This document shows, in pieces, positions 23,189 to 32,658 of a stretch of 35,592 nucleotides of DNA. The DNA lies in contig JAAYPE010000012.1 in NCBI GenBank assembly GCA_012519975.1, positions 1 through 35,592 on the forward strand, written 5' to 3'. Position numbers and translations under genes: made by a program. Positions within the stretch are counted from its first letter, which is position 1. Each line of letters opens with the position of its first letter. The stretch is from Clostridiales bacterium. GTDB lineage: Bacteria > Bacillota > Clostridia > Oscillospirales > Acutalibacteraceae. Under the pieces are notes generated by a model. That model was not told the origin of the DNA. It was given only the letters and a program-made list of their open reading frames with translations, and did not search any database.

Positions 23189-25813
23189 TTATCCAATAGC
23201 AGAAATGCTCTCATCAAGCATTGCGATTTTATCGGCAAGCTTTGTAGCAGCAGCTCTTTGGCCGTCTACAACCTTTTGTGGTGCTTTGCTTACAAAATTC
23301 TCATTTGAGAGCTTTGAATTTATAAAATCAAGCTCTTTTTGAGCCGATTCTCTCTCTTTTAGAAGCCTTGCACGCTCAGCTTCAAAATCAATAAGCTCAC
23401 CCATAGGGATATAAATTTTTGCATCATTTGTAACAATACGAACAGCACCGTCAACATTAAGACTGCCACCAATTGTTACCTCGCTTGCGTATGCAAGACG
23501 CTTTACAAATACAGAGCCAGACTCAAAAGTATCTTTAAATGGTGTGTCGATAAATACTTGAGCTTTTTTAGATGGCGGAACATTCATTTCAGCTCTGCGA
23601 TTTCTAATAGCACGAATAGCTTCCATAATACGCTCAAACTCGGCTTCTTCTTCACTAAAGCAAAGTGACTTGTCAAACTCTGGAAAATCTGATGTCATTA
23701 TTGTTTTGCCGTCGTGGGGGAGAGTTTGCCATATTTCTTCAGTAATGAAGGGCATAAATGGGTGCAAAAGTTTTAGTGTGTTTGACATAACATAAATCAA
23801 AACATCCTTTGCAGTTTGTGCTTCTTGCCCACCTGCCTGTAAGCGAAGTTTTGCAATTTCAATATACCAGTCGCAAAACAAATCCCAAGTGAAATCATAT
23901 ATTTTTTGAACGGCAACACCTAACTCGAATTTATCAAGATTATCTGTAACTTCTTTTGTAATAGTGTTAAACTTGCTCAAAATCCACTTGTCCTCAATTG
24001 CAAGATTTTGTGGAAGATGAGGAGCTTTTTCTGTGCCGTCAAGATTCATTAGTATAAAGCGAGCAGCGTTCCAAAGCTTGTTTGCAAAGTTGCGACTTGC
24101 TTCAACTTTTTCGTCCATATAACGCATATCGTTACCTGGGCTGTTACCTGTTGCAAGGCTAAGTCTTAGAGCGTCTGCACCGTATTTGTCAATAACTTCA
24201 AGAGGGTCTATTCCGTTGCCAAGAGATTTTGACATTTTTCGACCCTGTGAATCCCTTACAATACCGTGTATAAATACAGTGTCAAAGGGTTGTGATTGTG
24301 TATGCTCGCACGCAGAAAAAATCATCCTAGCAACCCAGAAGAAAATTATATCATACCCAGTAACGAGTGTGCTTGTAGGGTAGTAGTGTAAAATTTCTGG
24401 TGTTTGGTCAGGCCATCCAAGAGTTGAAAAAGGCCAAAGAGCAGAAGAAAACCAAGTGTCTAGAGTGTCTGGGTCTTGAGCCAGATTTTGGCTACCACAT
24501 TTTGTACACTTTGTAGGCTCTTCACGGCTAACGATTACCTCGTTACAATCAGTGCAGTACCAAGCTGGTATTCTATGCCCCCACCATAGTTGACGGGAGA
24601 TGCACCAGTCTTTTATATTTTCCATCCAGTGAAAATATGTTTTATCAAAACGCTCGGGAACAAACTTGATTTTTCCGTCTTTTACAATATCAATAGCAGG
24701 CTTTGCAAGTGGCTCCATTTTTACAAACCATTGCTTTGAAATTCTAGGCTCAACGATTGTGTCACAGCGATAGCAAGAGCCAACATTGTGCTTCATAGGC
24801 TCGATTTTAACTAAAAATCCACCGTCTTGAAGGTCTTTAACAATTGCTTTTCTGCACTCATATCTATCCATACCGCAGTATTTTTCGCCGGCGTTTTCAT
24901 TCATTTTACCATCGTCGGTCATAACATCAATAATTGGAAGGTTATGGCGGGCGCCAACTTCAAAGTCGTTAGGGTCGTGGGCTGGTGTGATTTTTACAAC
25001 ACCAGTTCCAAAATCCATTTCAACATAGCTGTCTGCAACTATAGGAATTTCTTTGTCAACAAGGGGAAGTGTAACAGTTTTGCCAATAAGGTGGCTGTAT
25101 CTTTCGTCCTTTGGGTTAACGGCGATTGCAGTGTCGCCAAGCATTGTTTCTGGCCTTGTAGTTGCAAGTTCAATATAATCGCTAGTGCCTGTTATAGGAT
25201 AACGCAAATGCCAAAAAGAGCCGTCTTTTTCATCGTGTTCAACCTCTGCGTCCGAAATAGAGGTAAGGCAATTTGGGCACCAATTTATTATACGCTCACC
25301 TTGATAGATAAGGTCTTTTTCATACAGTCTTACAAAAACTTCACGAACAGCTTTAGAGCAACCGTCATCAAGGGTAAAACGCTCACGCTCCCAGTCGCAA
25401 GAAGCACCAAGCTTTTTTAGTTGCTCAATAATTCTGCCACCAAACTGCTCTTTCCACTCCCAAGCACGCTCCAAAAACTTGTCACGCCCGAGGTCGTCCT
25501 TTGTTATCCCCTCTAAAGCCATAGCCTCAACTATTTTAGCCTCAGTTGCAATAGATGCGTGGTCAGTACCTGGAATCCATAACGCATCATACCCCTGCAT
25601 TCTGCGATAGCGAATTAAAATATCCTGCAAGGTGTTGTCAAGTGCGTGCCCCATGTGGAGTTGCCCGGTGATGTTTGGAGGAGGAATAACTATTGTGTAG
25701 GGCTTTTTATTTTGGTCAAGCTCTGCGTGAAAATAGCCCCCTTCAATCCAAGAGCTATAAATTCTGTCCTCAACCTCTTTTGGATCGTATTTTTTTGCAA
25801 GTTCTTTTGCCAT
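23189..25813 (-). CDS. valS: Valyl-tRNA synthetase
   Basis: Charges tRNA-Val; class I synthetase of 874 residues, full length. HIGH motif HMGH is at 53-56 ([13 protein letters not shown]), KMSKS at 526-530, the editing domain spans about 190-340 ([16 protein letters not shown]), and a zinc-type cysteine quartet lies at 420, 423, 436 and 439. The C-terminal coiled-coil arm (about 810-874) is present. The ATG follows AGGAGG by about 6 bases. The leader is under 100 bases and has no T-box, so the common tRNA-sensing control is missing. It is followed by folC. Confidence 0.98.
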   Translation of the reverse strand: MAKELAKKYDPKEVEDRIYSSWIEGGYFHAELDQNKKPYTIVIPPPNITGQLHMGHALDNTLQDILIRYRRMQGYDALWIPGTDHASIATEAKIVEAMALEGITKDDLGRDKFLERAWEWKEQFGGRIIEQLKKLGASCDWERERFTLDDGCSKAVREVFVRLYEKDLIYQGERIINWCPNCLTSISDAEVEHDEKDGSFWHLRYPITGTSDYIELATTRPETMLGDTAIAVNPKDERYSHLIGKTVTLPLVDKEIPIVADSYVEMDFGTGVVKITPAHDPNDFEVGARHNLPIIDVMTDDGKMNENAGEKYCGMDRYECRKAIVKDLQDGGFLVKIEPMKHNVGSCYRCDTIVEPRISKQWFVKMEPLAKPAIDIVKDGKIKFVPERFDKTYFHWMENIKDWCISRQLWWGHRIPAWYCTDCNEVIVSREEPTKCTKCGSQNLAQDPDTLDTWFSSALWPFSTLGWPDQTPEILHYYPTSTLVTGYDIIFFWVARMIFSACEHTQSQPFDTVFIHGIVRDSQGRKMSKSLGNGIDPLEVIDKYGADALRLSLATGNSPGNDMRYMDEKVEASRNFANKLWNAARFILMNLDGTEKAPHLPQNLAIEDKWILSKFNTITKEVTDNLDKFELGVAVQKIYDFTWDLFCDWYIEIAKLRLQAGGQEAQTAKDVLIYVMSNTLKLLHPFMPFITEEIWQTLPHDGKTIMTSDFPEFDKSLCFSEEEAEFERIMEAIRAIRNRRAEMNVPPSKKAQVFIDTPFKDTFESGSVFVKRLAYASEVTIGGSLNVDGAVRIVTNDAKIYIPMGELIDFEAERARLLKERESAQKELDFINSKLSNENFVSKAPQKVVDGQRAAATKLADKIAMLDESISAIG

Positions 25814-25900
25814 TTTACTTCCTCCTGCTAAAGTTTTATTTCAAATTTTGTAATTTTGTTAAATATAGGTATAATATATAAATAAAAATAAATTCAGTAT

Positions 25901-25929
25901 ATTATCCCATTGAGCATTTACTTTGTCAA
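25901..25929 (-). promoter_or_regulatory. Promoter of valS-folC
   Basis: On the minus strand TTGACA (25924-25929), 17-base spacer, GATAAT (25901-25906). Its -35 box lies back to back with the murE -35 box, 14 bases apart. Confidence 0.75.
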
Positions 25930-25943
25930 GATTATAGATGCTA

Positions 25944-25972
25944 TTGACAATAAAAATATCAAATCCTATAAT
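25944..25972 (+). promoter_or_regulatory. Consensus promoter of murE
   Basis: TTGACA (25944-25949), 17-base spacer, TATAAT (25967-25972), a perfect sigma-A match. Transcription would start near 25979, which rules out the translation start at 25938. Confidence 0.88.
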
Positions 25973-26021
25973 TGTTAGCAACAGAGTTGTTAAAAATATG
26001 CAACGAAAAGAGAGGCTTTTT

Positions 26022-27488
26022 ATGCTTTTAGAACAGGTGTTAAAAACAGTAAAATACAGTGGAGATATCCCACTTGACATTGATATAAAAGATATTGCAT
26101 ATAATTCAAATAAGGCAGGCGAAGATATTCTTTTTGTTTGCCTTGTTGGTGCAGTTGTAGATGGGCACGATTTTGCTTTTTCAGCTTATGAAAAAGGTTG
26201 CCGTTTTTTTGTATGCCAGCACGATGTTTTGCTACCAGATGATGCAAACATAATATTGGTTGATAACACAAGGGAGGCGCTAGCTATTTTGTCTGCTAAC
26301 TTTTTTGGTCACCCATCAAACGAGCTTGCAGTAATAGGTATTACAGGGACAAAGGGCAAAACAACAACTACCCATATAATTAAAGATGTGCTAGAAAAAT
26401 GTGGAATAAAAACAGGACTTATAGGAACAGTTGGGGCAAGTTATGGCAACACTTTAAAGCAAACTGTAAACACAACCCCAGAATCATACGAAACACAAAA
26501 GCTGTTAAGAGAAATGGCGGATAATGGTTGCACAGCAGTTGCAATGGAGGTTTCGTCACTTGGTGTAAAAATGCACAGAGTGGATAATTTGAATTTTAAA
26601 ATAGGCGTTTTTACAAACATTTCTCCCGACCACATCGGTGGAGATGAGCATAAAACATTTGAAGAATATTATGGCTGGAAAAAAGCCTTTTTTGATATGT
26701 GTGACATAGCGATAGGTTGTGCAGATGATGAGGCAACGCAAGATATGATTGAGAATGTGGAAGAAAAAACACTTTTTGGAATTGAGTGTGACGCAAATTA
26801 TATTGCAAGCAATGTAAAGCCCTTTAAAAATCATAGCTTTTTAGGAACCGTTTTTGACCTAAGTGCAAACGGAAAAATATATGAAAATATGCAAGTTAGC
26901 CTACCTGGATATTATAGTGTTTATAATGCCCTTGCAGCTATTGCAGTATGCGAAAAAATGGGCATCAATATTGATGATATGCGAGAACCGCTCTCAAGAA
27001 TTCATATAAGCGGTCGAACAGAACCAGTATTGATAAGTGATGATTATAGCATTATAATAGACTATGCACACAACGGCACGAGTCTCAAGCAATTACTTCA
27101 AACTATGCGTGCATACGAGCCAAACAGACTCATTTGCCTGTTTGGAAGCGTTGGAGATAGGGCGCAACTAAGGCGAAAAGAAATGGGTCTTGTTGCAGGT
27201 TCTATGTGTGATTTGTCAATTATTACATCAGATGACCCAAATTTTGAAGAGCCTGAAAAAATAATAGAAGAAATTGCAGGCTATGTTGAGCAGGCAGGTG
27301 GAAAATATGAGGCGATTGCAGATAGAGAAAATGCAATTGATTATGCAGTTCAGGTTTTGCAAGAGGGCGATATGCTAATTCTTGCCGGAAAGGGTCACGA
27401 AAAATTTCAAAAAGTTAAGGGTGAGCTTGTGCCGATAGACGAGCGAAAATGTATTAATAAAGCTCTTGAGAGTTTAAATATTATATAG
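26022..27488 (+). CDS. murE: UDP-MurNAc-L-Ala-D-Glu ligase, MurE type
   Basis: Adds the third, diamino, residue of the peptidoglycan stem peptide; cytoplasmic; 488 residues. The ATG at 26022 lies about 6 bases after GAGAGG; the longer frame from 25938 begins upstream of the transcription start. P-loop GTKGKTT at 109-115, NTTPES near 150, EVSSLGV at 176-182, likely carbamylated Lys221 (YYGWKKAFF), and the Mur C-terminal IDYAHNG at 346-352 are present. The motif that selects the third amino acid is DDPN at 404-407, not the DNPR of diaminopimelate-adding enzymes, so lysine or another diamine may be the substrate. A FemAB-like gene follows 17 bases later. Confidence 0.93.
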   Translation: MLLEQVLKTVKYSGDIPLDIDIKDIAYNSNKAGEDILFVCLVGAVVDGHDFAFSAYEKGCRFFVCQHDVLLPDDANIILVDNTREALAILSANFFGHPSNELAVIGITGTKGKTTTTHIIKDVLEKCGIKTGLIGTVGASYGNTLKQTVNTTPESYETQKLLREMADNGCTAVAMEVSSLGVKMHRVDNLNFKIGVFTNISPDHIGGDEHKTFEEYYGWKKAFFDMCDIAIGCADDEATQDMIENVEEKTLFGIECDANYIASNVKPFKNHSFLGTVFDLSANGKIYENMQVSLPGYYSVYNALAAIAVCEKMGINIDDMREPLSRIHISGRTEPVLISDDYSIIIDYAHNGTSLKQLLQTMRAYEPNRLICLFGSVGDRAQLRRKEMGLVAGSMCDLSIITSDDPNFEEPEKIIEEIAGYVEQAGGKYEAIADRENAIDYAVQVLQEGDMLILAGKGHEKFQKVKGELVPIDERKCINKALESLNII

Positions 27489-27505
27489 TAGGGTTTGATT
27501 TTTTA

Positions 27506-28843
27506 ATGTATGAATTTAAGGTCGAAAATGATTTAGAAGCATTTGACGATTTTGTAGTAAAAAATAAAGGTTCGTTTCTTCAATGCTCTTCGTGGGCAAA
27601 TGTTAAAGAGGCATGGAAACCAAAGTATTATAGCGGTTTTTTAGACGGTGAGCGGGTTTTAACTTGCCTAGTCCTTATACGCAAGCTACCACTAGCAGGG
27701 GACATATGGTATATTTCTTGTGGCACTGTTAGCGATTATAAAAATGAAAGACTTCAAGAAGAGTTTGCAGCTTTTTTAAAATCACAAATGAAAGAAAGTG
27801 GGGCAACTTGTGCGATAATTGACCCGCTTATTTCTCTGCGTATAAATGGTGAGGATTGCAGTGACGGACTTTTGGCACACAAGTTACTTACAAAATGCGG
27901 ATATGAGCTTAATCCAGATATTGAAACATATACTTATAAACATCCTGTTCAGTTGTTTTTAAAGTTAAAGGACGATGAGGGACAAGCAATACCGTGCGAT
28001 AAAATATTAAAAAAATGCGAAAAAGGTGTGCGTTACAGCGTCAGAGTTGGAACGCAGCGTGGACTTGTAGCAAAAACATTTACTTATGAAGATATCGAAA
28101 AAAATCCTAAAATTATGGACGATTTTATGAGCGTTATGCACGACACTTCAGATAGAAATGATTTTGTTGAGCGTGACTCGGGGTATTGTAAAAATCTTAT
28201 TAAAACATTTAAAGACAGCACAGATATTACAATAGTTTATTATGACAAAGAGCTTGACACAAAGCTAGAGCTTGAAAGGCAAAGCAAAAAACAAAATGCA
28301 ATAAAAGCGTTGGAGACTGCACCAAAGAAAAAGGTTAGAGGACTAAACGATGAAATAGATGTAATAGACAAAAACACAAAAAGTTATAATGCAAGAATTG
28401 AAGAAACAAAGCAGTATGGTGATGATGAAAAAATCCCAGTTGCTGGTGGACTTACCTTGCGTTATGCAGGGGTTGCGTCTTGTCTTTTTGGTGGAACACG
28501 CAATATAGTCCGCAACAACACTCGCTCAAGTCACTATTTAAATTATCTCAGAATTTGTAAAAGCATTGAAGAGGGTTGTGACATTCACGACTTTGGGTAT
28601 GTGCTTGTAAAAAATCCAAAGATAACACAGGACGGTACTCTAGGACCTTTAGAGCCTACTGATAATTTTGTAGGAATAAATGAGTTTAAAAAAAGCTTTG
28701 GGTCAGATTATCACGAGTTTATTGGAGAATATGTTTTAGTAGGCAATAGGTTTAAATTCTTTTTATATAATCGCCTTATGCCAAAGGCTAAAAAATCAAA
28801 AATGAAACTTGTAAAAATAGTTAGAAAAATTCAAGGCAAATAA
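27506..28843 (+). CDS. FemAB/MurM-type aminoacyltransferase (peptidoglycan cross-bridge)
   Basis: A FemXAB-family enzyme of 445 residues that adds amino acids from aminoacyl-tRNA to the stem peptide, cytoplasmic side of the membrane. It has two GNAT-like lobes (about 1-150 and 150-245 plus 310-420) and a charged helical arm at about 247-305, the seryl-synthetase-like hairpin seen in FemA. LQCSSWANVK near residue 25, RYSVRVGTQRGL near 176, and the SHYLNYLRICKSIEEGCDIHDFG block at 342-364 match the family. No strong ribosome site is seen (AGGG lies 11 bases before the ATG); translation probably couples to murE. The amino acid added is unknown. Confidence 0.88.
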   Translation: MYEFKVENDLEAFDDFVVKNKGSFLQCSSWANVKEAWKPKYYSGFLDGERVLTCLVLIRKLPLAGDIWYISCGTVSDYKNERLQEEFAAFLKSQMKESGATCAIIDPLISLRINGEDCSDGLLAHKLLTKCGYELNPDIETYTYKHPVQLFLKLKDDEGQAIPCDKILKKCEKGVRYSVRVGTQRGLVAKTFTYEDIEKNPKIMDDFMSVMHDTSDRNDFVERDSGYCKNLIKTFKDSTDITIVYYDKELDTKLELERQSKKQNAIKALETAPKKKVRGLNDEIDVIDKNTKSYNARIEETKQYGDDEKIPVAGGLTLRYAGVASCLFGGTRNIVRNNTRSSHYLNYLRICKSIEEGCDIHDFGYVLVKNPKITQDGTLGPLEPTDNFVGINEFKKSFGSDYHEFIGEYVLVGNRFKFFLYNRLMPKAKKSKMKLVKIVRKIQGK

Positions 28844-28851
28844 TAAGGTCG

Positions 28852-28879
28852 GGCTTGGTTTTAAAATCAAGCCTTTTTT
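28852..28879 (+). terminator. Terminator of murE-femAB
   Basis: A 9-bp stem (extended through TTTTAAAA) joins 28852-28860 to 28865-28873 with T6 after it. Confidence 0.85.
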
Positions 28880-28917
28880 GTAATATGGATTATAAATATA
28901 TCTTTATTCATTTCATC

Positions 28918-28946
28918 TTGACACGGCAAGTATTTTTAGATAGTAT
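28918..28946 (+). promoter_or_regulatory. Promoter of the purine permease gene
   Basis: TTGACA (28918-28923), 17-base spacer, TAGTAT (28941-28946). The leader is only about 45 bases, so there is no room for a purine riboswitch. Confidence 0.75.
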
Positions 28947-28998
28947 TTAGTTGTTAACAAACATACAAGACTTAGAAAAAAGAGGAGGAAACAAATCA

Positions 28999-30345
28999 AT
29001 GGAAAAATTGTTCAAACTCAAAGAGAACAATACCACAGTAAGAACCGAGATAATTGCGGGACTTACAACATTTTTTACAATGGCTTACATCATCTTTGTA
29101 AACCAAACTTTTTTAGGTGAGGGAACACCCGTAGGTATGCCAAACATTGCAGTTATGACAGCAACTTGTCTTGCTGCCGCATTTGGCACTTATCTTATAG
29201 GTTTTCTTACAAACTATCCGCTTGCACAAGCACCAGGAATGGGACTAAACGCTGTGTTTTGCTACACTCTATGTGCGTCAATGGGTCTGTCTTGGCAGGC
29301 AGCACTATCAGCAGTTTTTATTGCAGGGATATTCTTCATACTAATTACAGTAACAGGAATTCGCAAAATTATTGTTGATGCAATTCCACTTTCATTAAAA
29401 AAGGCAATTTCAGCAGGTATCGGCCTGTTTATTGCTCTTATTGGATTTAATAATGCAGGACTTCTTTCAAGCGAGAGTGGTACAATAATTGGAATGGGTC
29501 CACTTAATGTCCCAACAACACTTCTTGCCCTTTTTGGACTTGCTTTAACAATTGTTTTGGTTGTTGCAAAGGTTCCTGGCGCTCTTTTTGTTTCAATTAT
29601 CGGAACATCAATTGTAGGCGCTATTTTGCAGTTTGGACTTAATATAAATATGGGTATCTCAAAGCCAGAAAGCTGGATTCCAAAGCTTGATTTTTCAACT
29701 TTTGGCGCTTGCTTTGTAGGGTTTAAAGAGCTTTTTTCAACCCCGATTTTAGCACTTATATCAGTTATGATTACTCTTATTTTGGTTGATATGTTTGACA
29801 CAATTGGAACACTAATTGGTGCTGCAAACAAGGCAGGCTACCTAGACGAGGACGGCAACCTTCCAAAGGTTGAGCAAGCAATGCTTGCAGACGCAGTTGC
29901 AACATCAGTTGGAGCAGTTTTGGGAACATCAACAGTTACAACCTATGTTGAGTCAACAGCAGGCATTTCAGCAGGCGGAAAAACAGGGCTTACATCTTTT
30001 ACAACAGCTACTTGTTTCTTGTTTGCATTGTTTTTATCTCCTATTGTAGACTTAGTACCAACAGCGGCAACAGCACCAATTCTTATAATCGTTGGTGTTA
30101 TGATGTGTAGCGCACTAAAAGACATTGATTGGGACGACCTTACAGTTGCAATCCCTGCATTTATTACAGTAATTACAATGCCCCTTTTCTATTCAATAAC
30201 AGAAGGACTAGCATTTGGATTTATTGCATATGTTATTGTTATGATTGCATCAAAAAGAATTAAAGAAATTCACCCAGTAATGTATGTAATTGTGTTTTTG
30301 TTTATTATTAAATATGTTTTAACTTTTGCAAGTTTTGCACAATAA
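28999..30345 (+). CDS. NCS2-family adenine/guanine/hypoxanthine permease (AzgA type)
   Basis: A purine-base proton symporter in the inner membrane, 448 residues with about 12-14 membrane segments. The N-terminal TTVRTEIIAGLTTFFTMAYI is the AzgA/PbuG signature, and QAPGMGLNAVF near residue 77 and the DMFDTIGTLIGAANKAG and ESTAGISAGGKTGLTS blocks are its substrate-site regions. The ATG at 28999 follows GGAGG by about 10 bases; an in-frame TTG at 28951 falls at the transcription start and is rejected. It is a single-gene unit between two terminators. Confidence 0.95.
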   Translation: MEKLFKLKENNTTVRTEIIAGLTTFFTMAYIIFVNQTFLGEGTPVGMPNIAVMTATCLAAAFGTYLIGFLTNYPLAQAPGMGLNAVFCYTLCASMGLSWQAALSAVFIAGIFFILITVTGIRKIIVDAIPLSLKKAISAGIGLFIALIGFNNAGLLSSESGTIIGMGPLNVPTTLLALFGLALTIVLVVAKVPGALFVSIIGTSIVGAILQFGLNINMGISKPESWIPKLDFSTFGACFVGFKELFSTPILALISVMITLILVDMFDTIGTLIGAANKAGYLDEDGNLPKVEQAMLADAVATSVGAVLGTSTVTTYVESTAGISAGGKTGLTSFTTATCFLFALFLSPIVDLVPTAATAPILIIVGVMMCSALKDIDWDDLTVAIPAFITVITMPLFYSITEGLAFGFIAYVIVMIASKRIKEIHPVMYVIVFLFIIKYVLTFASFAQ

Positions 30346-30373
30346 AAAACGGTTTTTGAGTTAATAGAATAAT

Positions 30374-30410
30374 AAAAAGAGTTTGATTTTTATAGTCAAG
30401 CTCTTTTTAT
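30374..30410 (+). terminator. Terminator of the purine permease gene
   Basis: A 13-bp stem (one G-U) joins 30374-30386 to 30396-30408, with a T5 run in its 3' arm and TATTTATTTT after. Confidence 0.85.
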
Positions 30411-30418
30411 TTATTTTC

Positions 30419-30446
30419 TTGCAAAACATACAAATAGTGGTATAAT
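30419..30446 (+). promoter_or_regulatory. Promoter of ilvE
   Basis: TTGCAA (30419-30424), 16-base spacer, TATAAT (30441-30446) with an extended TG. No T-box leader is present; the leader is about 45 bases. Confidence 0.75.
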
Positions 30447-30496
30447 GTATTACTGAAAAGCGAAGATGATTATGACAAAAGTTTAGGAGCGATAAT

Positions 30497-31567
30497 ATGC
30501 AAGAGATTAAATTTGAACGCACACAAAATCCAAAGCAAAAACCGGCAGACCAAAGTAGCTTAGGCTTTGGAAAATACTATACAGACCATATGTTTATTAT
30601 GAATTATGATGAGGGGCAAGGTTGGCACGACCCTAGAATTATCCCTTATTCACCTTTGACTTTAGACCCTGCGGCAATGTGTTTGCATTATGGTCAAGAA
30701 GTTTTTGAGGGAATGAAGGCTTATAAATCAGACAAGGGCGAGGTTTTGCTCTTTAGACCTGAAAAAAATATGGCAAGAATGAATGTTTCAAACGAGCGTC
30801 TTTGCATTCCACAAATTGATGAGGAGTTTTGCGTTCACGCAATCAAAGAGCTTGTAAAAGTTGAGCAAGACTGGATTCCAACACAAGAAGGAACATCTCT
30901 TTATATTCGTCCATTTATAATTGCAGTTGACCCTCATGTAGGTGTTCATCCAGCAAACCACCTTTTATTTATCGTGATTTTATCGCCTGTTGGCGCTTAT
31001 TACCCAGAAGGGCTAAATCCTGTAAAGATTTTTGTTGAGTCAACTTATGTAAGAGCTGTAAAAGGTGGAATAGGTTTTGCAAAAACTGGCGGTAATTACG
31101 CAGCCTCTTTAAAATCACAAGATGAAGCAACGAAAAAAGGCTTTACACAGGTTCTTTGGCTTGATGGCGTTGAAAGAAAGTATATAGAAGAAGTAGGAAC
31201 GATGAATGTTTTCTTTGTTATTGATGACGAGATAATAACACCAGAGCTTCAAGGCAGTATTTTAAGCGGTGTTACTCGTATGTCTTGCATTGAAATGTTG
31301 CGTTCTTGGGGATATAAAGTAACAGAGAGGAAGCTGTCAATCGACGAGGTTGCAAAAGCCTTTGATGAAGGTAGACTAAAAGAGGCATTTGGTAGCGGGA
31401 CAGCAGCTGTAATTTCACCTATTGGTGAGCTTTGTTGGGGCGAAAAAGTAATGCCTATCAATGATGGAAAAATTGGAGAAATTTCTCAAAAGTTATATGA
31501 TAATCTCACAGGGCTTCAATGGGGCAAATTGCCAGATACTTTTAACTGGACAGTAAAGGTTGATTAA
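30497..31567 (+). CDS. ilvE: Branched-chain amino-acid aminotransferase
   Basis: Transfers the amino group between glutamate and the 2-oxo acids of leucine, isoleucine and valine; PLP fold type IV; 356 residues. It belongs to the long, eukaryote-like BCAT group: YGQEVFEGMKAY at 65-76, PLP lysine K196 in FAKTGGNYAAS, and EEVGTMN followed by FVIDDE and SGVTR near the phosphate-binding site. The ATG follows AGGAG by 8 bases. It stands alone among unrelated genes, with no other ilv or leu gene nearby. The pseudouridine synthase gene starts 6 bases after its stop. Confidence 0.96.
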   Translation: MQEIKFERTQNPKQKPADQSSLGFGKYYTDHMFIMNYDEGQGWHDPRIIPYSPLTLDPAAMCLHYGQEVFEGMKAYKSDKGEVLLFRPEKNMARMNVSNERLCIPQIDEEFCVHAIKELVKVEQDWIPTQEGTSLYIRPFIIAVDPHVGVHPANHLLFIVILSPVGAYYPEGLNPVKIFVESTYVRAVKGGIGFAKTGGNYAASLKSQDEATKKGFTQVLWLDGVERKYIEEVGTMNVFFVIDDEIITPELQGSILSGVTRMSCIEMLRSWGYKVTERKLSIDEVAKAFDEGRLKEAFGSGTAAVISPIGELCWGEKVMPINDGKIGEISQKLYDNLTGLQWGKLPDTFNWTVKVD

Positions 31568-31573
31568 TCTTAT

Positions 31574-32440
31574 ATGAGAACAATTTCATTTTTTGTCGAA
31601 AATGAATATAACAATAGGGAAGTTCTGCACTTTCTTCGTGGAAGCGCAGGACTTTCTGTGCGTCTTGTTCGAGAGCTCAAACAAGTAGAAAATGGAATTT
31701 TATTAAATGGTTTACCTGCAAGAACAGTGGACAAAATAAAAACAGGTGATAAAATTACAATAAATATGCCCGATGATGAAATAATTGCAACACCAACTGA
31801 GTATACTATAGATGTGTTGTATGAGGATGAGGATTTGTTGCTAGTTGATAAGCCCGCACTATTGCCAATCCATCCGTCACGCAATCATCAAGGAGATACA
31901 CTTGCAAATGCTGTTTCTTGGTATTTGGCAAAAAGTGGAAAAAGTTCAACTTTCAGAGCAATTGGCAGACTTGATATAGGAACATCTGGAATAGTAGTTT
32001 GTGCTTTAAATAGCTTTTGTGCCGCAAAACTTTCTGGAAAAATTGAAAAAGAATATACGGCTATTGCTACAGGTGTTTTAAAAGGAAATGGAACAATAAA
32101 CTTGCCAATTACAAGACCAGACCCTATAAAAATTATAAGGGCAGTCGGAAATGATGGGGACGAGGCTATAACCCACTGGCGTGTAATAAATGGAAACGAA
32201 AAAATAACTATGCTTAAAATTAAGTTAGACACGGGAAGAACACATCAAATAAGGGTGCATTTTTCTCATATTGGTCACCCTCTTGTTGGGGATAGAATGT
32301 ATGGAAAAGAGAGCGAAATAATTTTGCGTCAGGCTCTTCATTGTAGCGATGTTAGATTTATACATCCAATTACAAATAAGAAAATTGAAATAAATTCAAA
32401 GTTACCAAAAGATATGCTAGGACTATTGTCAAATTTTTAG
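31574..32440 (+). CDS. RluA-family pseudouridine synthase
   Basis: Isomerises uridine to pseudouridine in rRNA or tRNA; 288 residues. An S4-like N-terminal part (about 15-65) precedes the catalytic domain. The catalytic aspartate is D134 in GRLDIGTSG, the second RluA motif (DLLLVDKPALLPIHPS) is at 87-102, and LDTGRTHQIRVHFSHIGHPLVGDRMYG is present near the C-terminus (RTHQIR motif). It starts 6 bases after the ilvE stop without a clear ribosome site, so translation probably depends on coupling. Which nucleotide it modifies (RluD-, RluC- or RluA-like) cannot be decided. Confidence 0.93.
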   Translation: MRTISFFVENEYNNREVLHFLRGSAGLSVRLVRELKQVENGILLNGLPARTVDKIKTGDKITINMPDDEIIATPTEYTIDVLYEDEDLLLVDKPALLPIHPSRNHQGDTLANAVSWYLAKSGKSSTFRAIGRLDIGTSGIVVCALNSFCAAKLSGKIEKEYTAIATGVLKGNGTINLPITRPDPIKIIRAVGNDGDEAITHWRVINGNEKITMLKIKLDTGRTHQIRVHFSHIGHPLVGDRMYGKESEIILRQALHCSDVRFIHPITNKKIEINSKLPKDMLGLLSNF

Positions 32441-32554
32441 AATAATGCTTAGAAAAACTGTAAATTATACTGCGTTTCTGTGATTGTTGCCAAAAGTGAC
32501 ATTAGAGTAGTAATGATTTTTCAAAAATGACTTTTAATTTTTAGAATATAGTGG

Positions 32555-32560
32555 TATAAT
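32555..32560 (+). promoter_or_regulatory. -10 box upstream of murA
   Basis: TATAAT with TG one base before (extended -10); the -35 region is weak. The 15-base string around it, from 32549, is identical to that at the ilvE promoter. The 5' leader to murA would be about 90 bases. Confidence 0.6.
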
Positions 32561-32658
32561 GTCTTGAAATAATATGAATACTAAAACTATATGTTGATTT
32601 GATAACTACATAATTTTTTATGATATATAAAATAATATAATTTGTAAGGAGTGTTCCT

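Noticed and set aside
25814..25900. T-box leader of valS
   Set aside because: Less than 100 bases separate promoter and start, and no T-box sequence or terminator is seen.
28844..28998. Purine riboswitch upstream of the AzgA-type permease
   Set aside because: The promoter at 28918-28946 leaves a leader of only about 45 bases and none of the purine aptamer loops is present.
30450..30496. T-box or leader peptide for ilvE
   Set aside because: The leader is about 45 bases with no hairpin and no run of branched-chain codons.
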